Source: Thalassospira lucentensis
GTDB taxonomy: Bacteria; Pseudomonadota; Alphaproteobacteria; Rhodospirillales; Thalassospiraceae
Direction of reading: 5' to 3'
Assembly (NCBI RefSeq): GCF_011806425.1
Contig: NZ_JAATOV010000001.1
Span: 1,157,484 to 1,221,483, forward strand
DNA length: 64,000 nucleotides
Position numbers and translations under genes: made by a program. Below, one piece after another: positions 8,453 through 18,602 of this stretch. Position 1 is the first letter of the stretch, and every line of letters begins with the position of its first letter. Under the pieces are notes generated by a model, which saw only the letters and a program-made list of their open reading frames with translations, was not told the origin of the DNA and did not search any database.

Positions 8453-10351
8453 CTATGATAAAATCATCGAGAAGTAGCCACCAATCAATGCCAACACCGT
8501 CGTCAGGGCATAGCTGACGGGGTAAGGAACCGCTGCGACCGAGCTTTTCGATTCTTCCATAATCGCATTCAGGCCCGGGGTACTGTTTCGGCCCCCGGTT
8601 GTTGCACCATCGGAAATGATCGAATTCAGCCCGAACACTTTGACCCCGACCCAAAAAGCGACCAGTGGCGGTATCAGTGCGCCCACAACCCCGATCAGGG
8701 CTAGCCACAAGATCGTTTCCCCACCAAGTGCGGAAATAACTTTGGGGCCGACATTGGCCGACAAGACCGCGACAAAAGCATTCAGCCCGAAGTCCTGAAG
8801 GAAGCTTCTGGCACCTTCATGCACCGGGCCGCCAAAACCGGGGTTTCGGCTACGAAGGTAACTGACAAGCACACCGGCCATGATGACGCCAGCCGATGTT
8901 CCCAGGGCGAATGGGATACCCGAAATCGTAACTGTGATGATCCCGACCAAATACCCCACCAGCATGGCAAGGGCGAGAAAGAGCACCTCGGATTTCAGGG
9001 TTGGCAAGATAGCATGCCCACCAAGTTGCTTTGCAGCCGCCTTGATTGCGGCGTCGGGGCCGGTCAGGCGCAAAACATCGCCAAAACGCACATCACTTTT
9101 GGGCCCGAGCGGCAGTTCGTTGCCCACACGGAAAAGAGCTTGAACCTCTATCCCGCCGGTTCCGTGGCTTTCAAGCTGTTCAAGCGTCTGCCCAGAAATC
9201 TGGTGGGAGCCGATATGAATATCGGCGACTTCCAGCGGCACGTTACGTGCGAGCTGATCATCGGATTCAGGTCCAATCAACTCGCCTTCTTTGAGGATCA
9301 AATCATGTACGTTTGCGCGTACCGTCACGATGTCGTTTTCGGCGATCTTGGGATCACTTGATAGATCCAAAACGTCCTGATTACGCACGATGCGCAAAAT
9401 CGGAACATCTGGAAAATCTTCGGCCAATTGCGAAATGGTCCGCCCGATAAACAGCGGGTGGGTCACGCTAAAGGCGCGCAGATCATAGGGGGATGCCCCC
9501 ATGGTCAACGCCCCGGGTGCCCCCGGTACAGGGTGGCTGGCCCCGCCGCTATATTCCGCTTCTGCCAGTTTTGCGTCGGCTTTGGCGTCAAAGCCAAAGA
9601 TACGCGGCAGATAACGAATAAGAAGGATGATGCCGACCGTCGACAAAACATAGCTGATCGCGTAGGCGGCGGCCATGTTGGCACCGACTTCTTCGACCGT
9701 CATGCCGACAGGTGGCACATAGGCGCCACTGGCCATCGCCCCCTGACCAACACCAAGGATGGCGGTGATTGTATAGCTTCCTGAAATCAGGCCGGTTGCA
9801 TAGCCCGGCGCAAGATCAAACAGCTTTGCACCGAAATAGCAGATGACCCAATTCAGCGCCCAAACAATTACCCCGATCCCAATGAAGGCCAAGCCACCTT
9901 TGCGCAGCCCCGAAAAGAACTGGGGACCAACTTTCAAGCCAAGCGCATACATGAATAAAAGCAGCATGAACGAGGATAAAATCCCCGGGATCGAATAGGT
10001 GATGCCATACGCACCTTGGGCAATCATCGACAGCACAACCCCAACCAAAAGGGTGCCTGCGGTCGACCCAAGAGATATCGTCTTGACGCTGAACTTGCCG
10101 ATGAAAGTACCAAGTGTCAGCGCAAGCAGGATAAAGGCAATCGGCTGGTTATCGAGAAGTTGGAAAAACCCGTGAATTCCGGCTTCGGTAACCGGTTCGA
10201 TCCGGTCAAATATTTGCCCGACAACACTCGGCGAGGACTCTGTCCCCGCATTTTGCGCAAATGCAGGGACAGAGACAACAAGCAACGATAAGCAGGGCAG
10301 CAGCTTGGCAAGCCTTGCCATAGTGGCCGTTAGGCCGCCTCGACTAGCCAT
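8453..10351 (-). CDS. AspT/YidE-type antiporter with two RCK-C domains
   Basis: A 632-residue membrane protein of the aspartate:alanine exchanger family. After a signal-peptide-like segment ([18 protein letters not shown]) come an N-terminal membrane block, a cytoplasmic insert with two TrkA-C/RCK-C-like domains (around residues 270-450), and a C-terminal membrane block, the normal AspT layout. Its start lies in ATGGCTAG, overlapping the end of gadB by eight bases; an alternative start is 10321. The coupling to glutamate decarboxylase suggests glutamate/GABA exchange in place of the usual GadC. That function is inferred, not shown. Confidence 0.85.
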   Translation of the reverse strand: MASRGGLTATMARLAKLLPCLSLLVVSVPAFAQNAGTESSPSVVGQIFDRIEPVTEAGIHGFFQLLDNQPIAFILLALTLGTFIGKFSVKTISLGSTAGTLLVGVVLSMIAQGAYGITYSIPGILSSFMLLLFMYALGLKVGPQFFSGLRKGGLAFIGIGVIVWALNWVICYFGAKLFDLAPGYATGLISGSYTITAILGVGQGAMASGAYVPPVGMTVEEVGANMAAAYAISYVLSTVGIILLIRYLPRIFGFDAKADAKLAEAEYSGGASHPVPGAPGALTMGASPYDLRAFSVTHPLFIGRTISQLAEDFPDVPILRIVRNQDVLDLSSDPKIAENDIVTVRANVHDLILKEGELIGPESDDQLARNVPLEVADIHIGSHQISGQTLEQLESHGTGGIEVQALFRVGNELPLGPKSDVRFGDVLRLTGPDAAIKAAAKQLGGHAILPTLKSEVLFLALAMLVGYLVGIITVTISGIPFALGTSAGVIMAGVLVSYLRSRNPGFGGPVHEGARSFLQDFGLNAFVAVLSANVGPKVISALGGETILWLALIGVVGALIPPLVAFWVGVKVFGLNSIISDGATTGGRNSTPGLNAIMEESKSSVAAVPYPVSYALTTVLALIGGYFSMILS

Positions 10352-11726
10352 GATGGAACCCCGGTTTCGCAGTGGAATGAACAATGGGGTTCTTTGACAG
10401 GTGATCAAGCGCACGCTTCATATCATCAAGAAGAAGTTTGGCCAGATCGCGGCTCACCCCGTGTCGGATCAGGATGCGCTGAACGACCGTATCTTGGCGG
10501 TCGGACGGCAGTGGATAGGATGCGATCTGCCAGCCACGCATACGAACCCGCTCGGACAGGTCATAAAGTGTGAAGCCGTGATCTTCATCTGTCAGCTTAT
10601 AGGCAACAGCAGGCAAGCCACCATGACCGTCATAGACCATTTCGAAAGGCCCAATTTTCGCAAGCTCTTTGCCCAGCCATTGGGCGGTATCGGAACAAGC
10701 CTGCTGAATTGCGGTATATCCTTCGCGGCCTAGGCGCAGGAAATTGTAATATTGCGCAATAATTTCACCGCCCGGGCGCGAGAAGTTCAACGCGAATGTC
10801 GGCATGTTGCCGCCCAAGTAATCCACGTAAAAAATCAAATCCTCAGGAAGGTCTTCTTTGGATGCCCAGATCACCCAGCCAACACCAAGTGGCGCCAAAC
10901 CGTATTTGTGGCCTGATGCATTGATCGACCGAACACGTTCAATCTTGAAGTCCCAAACAAGGTCTTCTTGAATAAATGGCGCGATAAAACCGCCGGACGC
11001 TGCATCGACATGAATTGGGATATCAAGCCCAAGATCGCGTTCCATGGCGTCCAATTCACGCGCCAAGGCTTCGACTGGCTCGTAGATGCCGGTAAAGGTC
11101 ACACCCAATGTGGCAACGACGCCGATGGTGTTTTCATCGCAATATTCGCGCAGGTCTTCAGGCTGCAAGCCAAGGGCATTGCCTTTCAGCGGAACCTCAC
11201 GGATTTCAACATCGAAATAGCGGGCAAATTTCTTCCAGCATATCTGCACGGGGCCGGTCACAATATTTGGTTTGCTTGTGTCTTTGCCTTCGGCCTCGCG
11301 CCGCGCACGCCACTTCCACTTAAAGGCCAGTCCGCCAAGCATCGCGGCCTCGCTCGAACCCGTGGTCGAACAACCAATGGTTTCCCAGGATTTCTCAGCG
11401 TGCCAAAGATCGGCGAGAATATGCACGCACCGATTTTCAATCTCGGCAGTTTGTGGATATTCGTCTTTGTCGATCATGTTCTTATCGACGGAATCCGTCA
11501 TTAATTGCTTAACTTCGTCCTCAACCCAGGTTGTGCAGAACGTTGCCAAGTTTTGCCGGGCGTTCCCGTCTAAAAGGAGTTCATCACGTACCAACGAATA
11601 AGCTGCATGGGGCTCTGAACCACCATCGGGCAAGCGATACTTCGGAAGGCTATTTTCCGAGGCGTCCGTTGTGTAGATATCGCGCAATGTGGATTGGTCG
11701 TTGAGATCAACTTTATGGATGGGCAT
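10344..11726 (-). CDS. gadB: Glutamate decarboxylase
   Basis: PLP-dependent enzyme converting glutamate to GABA and CO2 with uptake of one proton, a classic acid-resistance reaction. The 460 residues match the E. coli GadA/B length (466). The PLP lysine is K274 in [10 protein letters not shown], and the cofactor-stacking Asp is D241 in HVDAASGG. The C-terminus ends FHHG, keeping the penultimate histidine that in E. coli GadB shuts the active site at neutral pH. The gene overlaps an AspT-type antiporter on its 3' side, and the two probably form one operon. Confidence 0.95.
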   Translation of the reverse strand: MPIHKVDLNDQSTLRDIYTTDASENSLPKYRLPDGGSEPHAAYSLVRDELLLDGNARQNLATFCTTWVEDEVKQLMTDSVDKNMIDKDEYPQTAEIENRCVHILADLWHAEKSWETIGCSTTGSSEAAMLGGLAFKWKWRARREAEGKDTSKPNIVTGPVQICWKKFARYFDVEIREVPLKGNALGLQPEDLREYCDENTIGVVATLGVTFTGIYEPVEALARELDAMERDLGLDIPIHVDAASGGFIAPFIQEDLVWDFKIERVRSINASGHKYGLAPLGVGWVIWASKEDLPEDLIFYVDYLGGNMPTFALNFSRPGGEIIAQYYNFLRLGREGYTAIQQACSDTAQWLGKELAKIGPFEMVYDGHGGLPAVAYKLTDEDHGFTLYDLSERVRMRGWQIASYPLPSDRQDTVVQRILIRHGVSRDLAKLLLDDMKRALDHLSKNPIVHSTAKPGFHHG

Positions 11727-12153
11727 GTCAAAAGTCCTTAAAATGGGGCCGGCTTTGACGGAAGTCAGCGTGAAGTACGCACGTTAGGTGTCGCCAAGTG
11801 CGTTCGCAGGATGGTCATTTTAATTAGCATACTTGCTTTGTAATTTACATTGATCCACAGCAAGAAAAGAGTTGTTCGTGGCGCAACCCTTTGCTGACAG
11901 TCAAATTTAAGCGGGAATTATTTTTCGGTGCGGATGCAATGATCGGTTCGGGCAAGAGGTTGCCCGGCATTCCGATGGTCTTTAATTCAAATTAGGCATG
12001 CGAAAACGTGCCGCCACGCCCGCAGGCGGCGGCGGTGGCGGGCTAGGTCAGGGCATACGCTTGATGAATTGCGGGCAAACAACCTGCGCGCAGGTGGGGC
12101 GGGCGGCTAACGAGGCAAAGCCGTATTGTCGCGGCCCCCGACCTCCGCCTGCG
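11727..12153. other. Intergenic region between gadB and the oxygenase gene
   Basis: No gene is supported here. The left part must hold the gadB promoter, which I could not place with confidence. Hairpins are visible: CGGGCAA/TTGCCCG at 11949-11966, a GC-rich dyad starting with CCGCCAC near 12011 with its partner about 30 bases on, and CTAACG (from about 12105) facing CGTTAG at the very end, next to the oxygenase stop codon. Strong local GC enrichment over 12000-12150 stands out from the neighbours. Confidence 0.5.
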
Positions 12154-13239
12154 TTAGCGCTTCATCGCCAGCGGCGAAATTTGCTGGTTTCGGCTGGCGA
12201 TCATTTTTTGTTCGGCCAATGCGCCTGCTTCGTCGGTCAAGAAGGTGAAAATGGCAAAACGTTTTCCCTTGGTCACCGGCATGGCTTCGTGCAGCAACGA
12301 ACAGGAAAAGACAAGCGCGCCACCGGGGGGCGGGGCATACAAAGTTTGGCCGTATTCAGGGAACCGGACCTGACCGCCTTCATAATCGATGTCATTCAGA
12401 TTAAGCGACACGGCAAACCGGCGGTGGGCGGTGAATGCTGTGCGGTTATCGCGGTGGCGGGCAAAATGGCCTTCTTCGGCTGCGTCGTAACAGCCGATAC
12501 GCAGGACTTCCATGCTGGCGGTTCGGAAGTGGAACGCCTTTAACAGTTCTGGCGCAAGGCGCGAAACAATGCGGCTTTTCACTCGGTTGAACAACGCCTC
12601 GTCAAGCAGCACGACGTCATTGCGTTTCTTAATCTCTGCCTTGGCTGTGCTGTTGTTCGACGATCCTTGGGAAACGCCATCAGCACGCTTGTCGCCGTCT
12701 TGCCAATAGCGCAGCAATTCCGCGCATAGTTCCGGTTCAAGCACATCTTTCATCACCAGAACCGGGGCTTGGTAATTGGCGGCTGTCGGGCTGCTTGCCG
12801 TATGTATCGACTGGCAGGTCGTAACAACCTTGCTCAGGTTGCTGCGTGGTTCGATTGCCGCAAGGCGATGGTTTGGATCGATGATGACGATTGATGGTTC
12901 TTTGGCATCAAATAATGCGCGAACCGCATTTGCCTCGTCATACAGTTCGGTGACTTTCTTGGATGATTTTTCGGCCTTTTTCGGGCTTTTCTTCCCGCCA
13001 ATCACCAGAAACGTCAAAACTTCGTGGGTTTTGGTGTCTTCTAGGAATTGGTCGATTTCTTGCCATTCGGCCTTGGTGGGTTTGTCATCTAGCAGCCACA
13101 AGGCCAGCGTGTTACCCGCGATAAGTTGATCGGTAAGGTCGACGGATTTTCCCGCACGATCTGGCAAAATGACCTTTGGAACAAAGTCCCCCTGTGTGAT
13201 TTTGGTGGGGCGATTGGTTGGCTTTTTTGTTCCGGTCAT
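12154..13239 (-). CDS. Fusion of peroxiredoxin-like domain and 2OG-Fe(II) oxygenase
   Basis: A 361-residue protein in two parts. Residues about 15-145 look like a thioredoxin/peroxiredoxin fold (FVPKVILPDRAGKSVDL, LALWLLDD) but have no cysteine in the peroxidatic position, so this part is probably catalytically dead. Residues about 155-340 are a prolyl-4-hydroxylase-type double-stranded beta-helix domain with the iron triad H262-x-D264 and H317, and R327 for 2-oxoglutarate. The hydroxylation substrate is unknown. The gene stands alone between gadB and dapE. A Lys-rich linker (KKSPKKAEKSSKK) sits inside the first domain. Confidence 0.85.
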   Translation of the reverse strand: MTGTKKPTNRPTKITQGDFVPKVILPDRAGKSVDLTDQLIAGNTLALWLLDDKPTKAEWQEIDQFLEDTKTHEVLTFLVIGGKKSPKKAEKSSKKVTELYDEANAVRALFDAKEPSIVIIDPNHRLAAIEPRSNLSKVVTTCQSIHTASSPTAANYQAPVLVMKDVLEPELCAELLRYWQDGDKRADGVSQGSSNNSTAKAEIKKRNDVVLLDEALFNRVKSRIVSRLAPELLKAFHFRTASMEVLRIGCYDAAEEGHFARHRDNRTAFTAHRRFAVSLNLNDIDYEGGQVRFPEYGQTLYAPPPGGALVFSCSLLHEAMPVTKGKRFAIFTFLTDEAGALAEQKMIASRNQQISPLAMKR

Positions 13240-13300
13240 TTCGCAGATATCCTGTACATGTCCCTTACGAGATCGGTCCTATCTATCTTCAGGTCTTTCT

Positions 13301-14446
13301 TCAGTCTTTTTGAAAGTATCCCGACAAAACTTCGCTGTAAATCGTGCTCAGATTTTCGATGTCGTCGACCATGGCATGTTCATCGACCTTGTGCATGCTT
13401 TGCCCGACAAGGCCAAATTCGGCGACTTCGCAGTATTTTTGAATGAAGCGGGCGTCGGATGTGCCGCCGGTCGTGCTCATTTCCGGGCGTTTCCCGGTGA
13501 CTTTTTCCGAAGCATCGGCAATCAAATTGGCCAGTTTGCCGGGATTGCACAGGAAGGCATCCCCGGAAATTTTGACTGTCAGGTCATGTGCGCCGGCATG
13601 TTGCGCGCAGACATCCCGGATCCATTTTTCAAGATCAGCACCGGTATGCTGATCATTAAAGCGGATGTTAAACGCGGCTGAAACCTTGGCCGGGACAACG
13701 TTGGTTGCGCTGTTACCCGCATCAACGGTGGTGACTTCAAGGTTGCTGGGTTGGAAATGATCCGTCCCCTGATCAAGTTCACGGGAATTAAGGGTATCAA
13801 GAACCTTGATCATGCGCGGCACAGGATTGTCTGCCAAATGGGGATAGGCGACATGGCCCTGCGCACCAAACACCGTCAGCCATCCCGTGATGGATCCGCG
13901 ACGGCCAATCTTCATCATTTCGCCGAGATATTTTGGATTGGTCGGCTCCCCCACCAGGCAAGTATCGAATTTTTCGCCTTGCTGGTCGCACCATTCGATC
14001 AATTTGACGGTGCCGTTGATGGCGTCGGCTTCTTCGTCACCGGTGATCAGGAAGCTGATGCTTTCATCAAAATCGGGATGGGCGGCCAAAAACGCATCGA
14101 CCCCGCCGACAAAACAGGCAATTCCGGTTTTCATGTCAACCGCACCGCGCCCAAACAGCCGGCCGTCTTTGACTTCGCCACCGAACGGATCGACGGTCCA
14201 TGCATCGCGATCGCCTGCGGGCACAACATCGGTGTGCCCGGCAAAGCAGAAATTGCGTCCCTTGGTGCCCAGACGGGCATACAGGTTATCAATGGCATCG
14301 CTGCCATCGCTGTCAAACACCTTGCGTTTGCATTCAAAACCGCGCGCTTCGAGTGCCTTTTGCAGGACATCAAGCGCACCCGCATTGGCCGGGGTCACCG
14401 ATGGGCAGCGGATCAGGGATTGTGCAAGTTCAAGGGCTGTCGACAT
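13301..14446 (-). CDS. dapE: Succinyl-diaminopimelate desuccinylase
   Basis: Zinc peptidase-like enzyme that removes succinate from N-succinyl-LL-diaminopimelate in lysine and peptidoglycan synthesis. About 381 residues, normal for the family. M20 features are visible: FAGHTDVVPAGD with the first zinc His/Asp, GRGAVDMKTGIA with the bridging Asp, the catalytic GDEEADA pair, and the C-terminal HKVDEHAMVDDI with the last zinc His. The second of two close ATGs is preferred because AAGAG lies before it; 14452 is the alternative. dapD lies upstream on the same strand, separated by a strong terminator and a parS site, so the two are probably transcribed separately. Confidence 0.96.
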   Translation of the reverse strand: MSTALELAQSLIRCPSVTPANAGALDVLQKALEARGFECKRKVFDSDGSDAIDNLYARLGTKGRNFCFAGHTDVVPAGDRDAWTVDPFGGEVKDGRLFGRGAVDMKTGIACFVGGVDAFLAAHPDFDESISFLITGDEEADAINGTVKLIEWCDQQGEKFDTCLVGEPTNPKYLGEMMKIGRRGSITGWLTVFGAQGHVAYPHLADNPVPRMIKVLDTLNSRELDQGTDHFQPSNLEVTTVDAGNSATNVVPAKVSAAFNIRFNDQHTGADLEKWIRDVCAQHAGAHDLTVKISGDAFLCNPGKLANLIADASEKVTGKRPEMSTTGGTSDARFIQKYCEVAEFGLVGQSMHKVDEHAMVDDIENLSTIYSEVLSGYFQKD

Positions 14447-14503
14447 TGGCATTCTCTTGGTTCGTGTCTTTTGGTGGGGAATAGGAATTTACACCTATTA
14501 TTT

Positions 14504-14519
14504 TGTTTCACGTGAAACA
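14504..14519. other. parS centromere-like site for ParB
   Basis: TGTTTCACGTGAAACA is a perfect 16-bp palindrome and a full match to the parS consensus bound by chromosomal ParB. It lies in the non-coding gap between dapE and dapD. parS sites cluster near the replication origin, so its presence implies that oriC and parAB are probably within tens of kilobases. The parAB genes themselves are not in this window, and I found no second copy. Confidence 0.88.
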
Positions 14520-14540
14520 AAAGAAGAACAAATATACATT

Positions 14541-14572
14541 AAGGGGCGAAACAGCCATCCGTTTCGCCCCTT
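14541..14572 (-). terminator. Terminator after dapD
   Basis: A perfect 12-bp stem, AAGGGGCGAAAC with its complement at 14561-14572, around an eight-base loop. On the minus strand it follows dapD by about 40 bases and leads into a T-rich stretch. It separates dapD from dapE. Confidence 0.8.
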
Positions 14573-14609
14573 ATATCATGAATATCATGATCGCATCGCG
14601 CGTCGCAGA

Positions 14610-15455
14610 TTAGTCGCGCAGCAGTTCATTGATCGAGGTTTTCGAACGGGTTTTTTCATCAACACGTTTGATGATCACCGCGCAATAAAGGCTCGGTCCT
14701 GGCGTTCCATCGGGAAGCGGTTTGCCCGCAATGCTGCCCGGCACGACGACCGAGTAGGCCGGGACGCGACCAACAAAGGTCTCGCCAGTGGTGCGGTCGA
14801 TGATTTTGGTCGATGCGCCAATGAAGACACCCATCGAAATAACGGCACCTTCTTCAACGATGACACCTTCGACGATTTCTGAACGTGCGCCGATAAAGGC
14901 GTTGTCTTCGATGATGACCGGTCCGGCCTGAAGCGGTTCAAGAACGCCACCGATACCAGCACCACCCGAAAGGTGAACGTTTTTGCCGATCTGTGCGCAG
15001 GAGCCAACCGTCGCCCAAGTATCAACCATCACACCGGTATCAACATACGCGCCAAGATTGACAAAGCTTGGCATCAGAACGGTGCCCGGTGCGACATAGG
15101 CCGAACGGCGCACGATGCTGCCCGGAACGGCGCGGAAACCGGCATTTTTAAATTCGGCTTCACCCCAACCTTCGAATTTCGACGGGACTTTGTCCCACCA
15201 GTTGGTGTTTTCGCCCGGACCACCTGCGATGGTGGTCATGTCATTGAGACGGAAAGACAGCAGAACCGCCTTTTTTGCCCACTGATTGACGACCCATTTG
15301 TCTTCAATCTTTTCGGCAACACGCAGTTCACCGCGATCCATGGCATGAAGTGCCTGATCAACAGCTTTGCGGATTTCGCCCTGTGTGGCGGAATTGATTT
15401 CGTCGCGGTTTTCCCAAGCGACGTTAATCACGCCTTCAAGTTCGGTTTTGTTCAT
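14610..15455 (-). CDS. dapD: Tetrahydrodipicolinate N-succinyltransferase
   Basis: Transfers succinate from succinyl-CoA to tetrahydrodipicolinate in the succinylase branch of lysine synthesis. With the start at 15455 it has 281 residues, close to E. coli DapD (274). The middle consists of left-handed beta-helix hexapeptide repeats (for example [20 protein letters not shown] and [20 protein letters not shown]). The [11 protein letters not shown] start has AAGGA upstream; the frame continues to 15620 but the extra residues have no family counterpart. dapE, which acts two steps later, lies downstream. Confidence 0.96.
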   Translation of the reverse strand: MNKTELEGVINVAWENRDEINSATQGEIRKAVDQALHAMDRGELRVAEKIEDKWVVNQWAKKAVLLSFRLNDMTTIAGGPGENTNWWDKVPSKFEGWGEAEFKNAGFRAVPGSIVRRSAYVAPGTVLMPSFVNLGAYVDTGVMVDTWATVGSCAQIGKNVHLSGGAGIGGVLEPLQAGPVIIEDNAFIGARSEIVEGVIVEEGAVISMGVFIGASTKIIDRTTGETFVGRVPAYSVVVPGSIAGKPLPDGTPGPSLYCAVIIKRVDEKTRSKTSINELLRD

Positions 15456-15718
15456 TGTTCGAAGGTCCTTGCGGTCAGCCTTAAATTCGTCGGGCGGAGA
15501 ATGGTCAAAGCAGGCTTTGAAGTCAACTCCGCCAATTTGCGTACACGGGCCTATGTCGGCCACGTTCCAATCCTGATCCGTATGGGGAACAGCAATAAAC
15601 GAAGACGGTGGTAATCTCAACGTTGTAACGATTACAAATCATGCCAAGCGCGCGTGGCAAGGCCAGATGCCTTGCCGTGATTGATCCCCAACGCATTAAA
15701 AGTCACCCTGATGGCGTT

Positions 15719-16414
15719 TTACGCGGCCTTGGCAAGGGTGCGCAAAAAGCCAACCAGATCGTCGGTATGGTGATCAATGCGCGGGTCGTCATTGCCGGCC
15801 TGCGCCCATTCAACATCGGTATGCACCCAAACCGTCGTCATGCCCATTTCCTTGGCCGGCAGCAGATTTTTTGCCATGTCTTCAAAATAGACGGCTTTGG
15901 CAGGATTAATATCATCACGCGCCAAAAGCAGGTCATAGGGTTCTTGCTGTGGCTTGGGGATATAGTTGGCATCAACGATGTCAAAGATGGTTTCAAACCG
16001 ATCGGCAATGCCAAGGCGGCCCATCACACGTTCGGCATGGCCACGCGATGCGTTGGTGAAAATCAGCTTGCGACCGGGCAAGTCATCCAGGGCCTTTGCC
16101 AGATCAGGTGCCGGGGCGACAACGGACACATCGATGTCGTGCACCTTATCAAGATAGTCGGCCGGATCGATTTTATGTTCGGTCATCAGTCCGCGCAACG
16201 TGGTGCCATAGCGATGAAAATAGTCCTTTTGAACTCGGTGGGCTTCGTCCGGTTCCAAAGAAAGGGTATCGCGCACATAATTGCCGATAAGGTCCGATAC
16301 CTGGGCAAACAGGTTGCAGGCAGAAGGATAAAGCGTGTTGTCGAGATCAAAAATCAGAACCGAGTCCGCGTCCATACGGGGCAGGTCCGAGCGGGGTTTC
16401 AGGAGCGATGTCAT
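15719..16414 (-). CDS. Pyrimidine 5'-nucleotidase, HAD superfamily
   Basis: A 231-residue HAD hydrolase related to yeast SDT1/PHM8. Motif I is FDLDNTLYP (nucleophile and acid Asp near 23 and 25), motif II is FTNASRGH, and motif IV is YFEDMAKNL. The all-alpha cap after motif I fits type C1. These enzymes dephosphorylate pyrimidine nucleoside monophosphates, though substrates vary. It lies upstream of dapD on the same strand, 263 bases away, a neighbourhood that recurs in alphaproteobacteria. Confidence 0.88.
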   Translation of the reverse strand: MTSLLKPRSDLPRMDADSVLIFDLDNTLYPSACNLFAQVSDLIGNYVRDTLSLEPDEAHRVQKDYFHRYGTTLRGLMTEHKIDPADYLDKVHDIDVSVVAPAPDLAKALDDLPGRKLIFTNASRGHAERVMGRLGIADRFETIFDIVDANYIPKPQQEPYDLLLARDDINPAKAVYFEDMAKNLLPAKEMGMTTVWVHTDVEWAQAGNDDPRIDHHTDDLVGFLRTLAKAA

Positions 16415-16845
16415 GATCAGCAGGCCTTATCAATAATGAGGTTACGCGTGGTGTGAACGATATGGATATTTGTAGGCGATCTGTGTGTTATTGCAAACCA
16501 TCGGTATGTGCGGCGATGAAAAGCATTGTAGCTATGCGTTATGCGCAGCGTGTTATGGCTTAAATTGTTAACTTTCTCAGTTTAAAACCTCGCGCCGAGA
16601 CCAAAAATACCCAAGATAACGATACATGGGTCAGTACGTCGTTCACGTGCATTTGGTTTCTTTGGCATTACGAATTTTCCCCTTTACGCATCGCAATGAG
16701 AAATCATGAAGACGTAAAACCCTTGTTAACGGCAATGGGGGGATGATGCCTGAGGCCATGTTGCAAAAGACGATGTTTTCTCGGTATTTATCGTATCCGG
16801 GGAAGTGAATGGTTTCGGTATTTCGAAACAGCGTAAGAGGACGCT
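16415..16845. other. Intergenic region between HAD and EAL genes
   Basis: A divergent promoter region with no supported gene. AT-rich stretches near 16555-16590 and 16690-16730 are candidate promoter areas for the two genes, but no hexamer pair is convincing. The ribosome binding site AAGAGG lies at the right end, just before 16846. Confidence 0.5.
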
Positions 16846-18531
16846 TTGGATAAGCTTACAAAGGCGCGCACCACCGAACTTCGAAATGAGCGCAATCGCT
16901 TTGCTGCACTTGCATTTGTTTGGGGTGACATCCTTTTGGAACTGGATGGCGATTTTCGAATTGTTTTTGCGTCTGGTGCGTCTGACAGCATTCTTGGCCG
17001 TCGACCGCAAGACTTATCAGGCCATCTTTTCCACAGCCTGCTGGCAAAACAGTTTCAGCCGCTGGTGACTGAAATGCTTCAGGTCGCGCGCAGACGCGGG
17101 CGGATGGACAATATTCAGGTGCGCTTTGTTCAGGCCGACCAACAGCTGACCCCGCCGGTATCGATGAGTGGCTATTTCCTGCCTGATCTTGGCGATCACT
17201 TTTTTGTAGCGCTTCGGGTTGCGATCAACGCATTGCCGCCCGACGTTGCCCGATCCATTCAGCGTGATCACGAAACCGGGCTTTTGGACGAAGAAAGCCT
17301 GTCCAAGGTTGTGACCGAACGCCTTGTCACGCAGCGCGAAACCGGGATCCAGCATAAATTTACCTTGATGACACTCAACGCGTTTGATCCTTTGTGTAAA
17401 CGCATGGAGCAGATTGAACGCGACGAGCTTTTGGCAAGTGTTGGGGCGTTTTTGCGCGCGCATTCTGTGGCGGGCGATACGGCTGGGCGTCTTGGCAGCA
17501 ATCAGTTTGGAATGCTTCATCGCCCGGATGTGCCGATTGGCGAACTTGAACAACGGATTGTCGATTGCGCACGCGATGCCGATCCAAAAGGACTTGGCAT
17601 CGAAGTCAGTTCATCGGTCACCGATTTCACCGCCGAAGTTATTCCGCCCGGTGATTTGGCGCGCGGTGTGTTGTATTCCATCCGGCGTTTTTGTGACCGT
17701 CAGGAACACGGGTTTACGTTTTCGCGCCTCATGGGGCAGGCGAATAATCTGGTCAATGATACCTTTTCCGCGATGCATGATTTTGGCACCCGGGTCGATC
17801 AATTAAAGTTCGATGCGGCCTATCAACCAATTGTGCGCCTGCCATCGGCGGAAATTCATCATTTTGAAGTGCTGGTTCGGTTCTATAACGACGATGGCGA
17901 GCTGATCCCGACCCAGCAGCTGATCACGTTTGCCGAGCAGGTAAATATGGTGCATCGCCTTGATTTGGCGATGATGCGCCGAACCATCAAATGGATCAGA
18001 TCGCAACTTGATGAAGGCTTAACCGTGCGGGTCGCGACCAATGTGTCGGGGCATTCATTGGGCAACCCCGATTTTTGCCGGTCGGTCATTGCGCTTTTTG
18101 AACGCAACCGCGATACGCTTGGTCAATTGATGATCGAGATCACCGAAACATCCGAAATCAGCGACATAGACAGCGCGGCGAAATGGATCAGCCGGTTCCG
18201 GGAATTTGGTGTTGAGATTTGTTTGGATGACTTTGGCACCGGGGCGTCGAATTTCCGATATCTCAGCGCGCTTGAGGTTGATTACGTCAAGATTGACGGG
18301 GAATCCATTCACCAGTCGATGAAGTCGCGCAAAGGTCAGGCGTTCATGCGATCATTGGTCGATCTGTGTCATTCAATTGATGTCAAAGTGGTCGGCGAGA
18401 TGATCGAAACCGACAAAATGCGCGAACTGATCACCAAGGCCGGGTTTGATTTTGCCCAAGGTTACTTGTTTGGCAAGCCCGAGGCCGACATCAGTTTGTA
18501 TTGGCGCGATAACAGCACGCGACGCCGATAA
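16846..18531 (+). CDS. PAS-like/degenerate GGDEF/EAL protein, probable c-di-GMP phosphodiesterase
   Basis: A 561-residue cytoplasmic protein. Residues about 20-130 look like a PAS domain (LLELDGDFRIVFASGASDSILGR). A GGDEF-type fold follows, with the signature reduced to GSNQF (around 218), so it should not make c-di-GMP. The EAL domain begins with EVLVRF at 341 and keeps the catalytic set: the first Glu, Asn in ATNVSG, IEITETSE, the DDFGTG loop at 461-466, VKIDG, a GEMIE glutamate and AQGYLFG. It is therefore probably active in degrading c-di-GMP. The start is TTG with AAGAGG just upstream; no nearby ATG fits. Confidence 0.87.
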   Translation: MDKLTKARTTELRNERNRFAALAFVWGDILLELDGDFRIVFASGASDSILGRRPQDLSGHLFHSLLAKQFQPLVTEMLQVARRRGRMDNIQVRFVQADQQLTPPVSMSGYFLPDLGDHFFVALRVAINALPPDVARSIQRDHETGLLDEESLSKVVTERLVTQRETGIQHKFTLMTLNAFDPLCKRMEQIERDELLASVGAFLRAHSVAGDTAGRLGSNQFGMLHRPDVPIGELEQRIVDCARDADPKGLGIEVSSSVTDFTAEVIPPGDLARGVLYSIRRFCDRQEHGFTFSRLMGQANNLVNDTFSAMHDFGTRVDQLKFDAAYQPIVRLPSAEIHHFEVLVRFYNDDGELIPTQQLITFAEQVNMVHRLDLAMMRRTIKWIRSQLDEGLTVRVATNVSGHSLGNPDFCRSVIALFERNRDTLGQLMIEITETSEISDIDSAAKWISRFREFGVEICLDDFGTGASNFRYLSALEVDYVKIDGESIHQSMKSRKGQAFMRSLVDLCHSIDVKVVGEMIETDKMRELITKAGFDFAQGYLFGKPEADISLYWRDNSTRRR

Positions 18532-18602
18532 AGCCGAACTCTGCGTTTCGGGTCTTATGCGTCGAAATTCTTCAGATTGTTCTTAATGCGACAGCAACGA
18601 AA

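Noticed and set aside
11998..12543. Plus-strand open frame of 181 codons
   Set aside because: It runs antisense through the oxygenase gene for most of its length, has no ribosome binding site and no domain.
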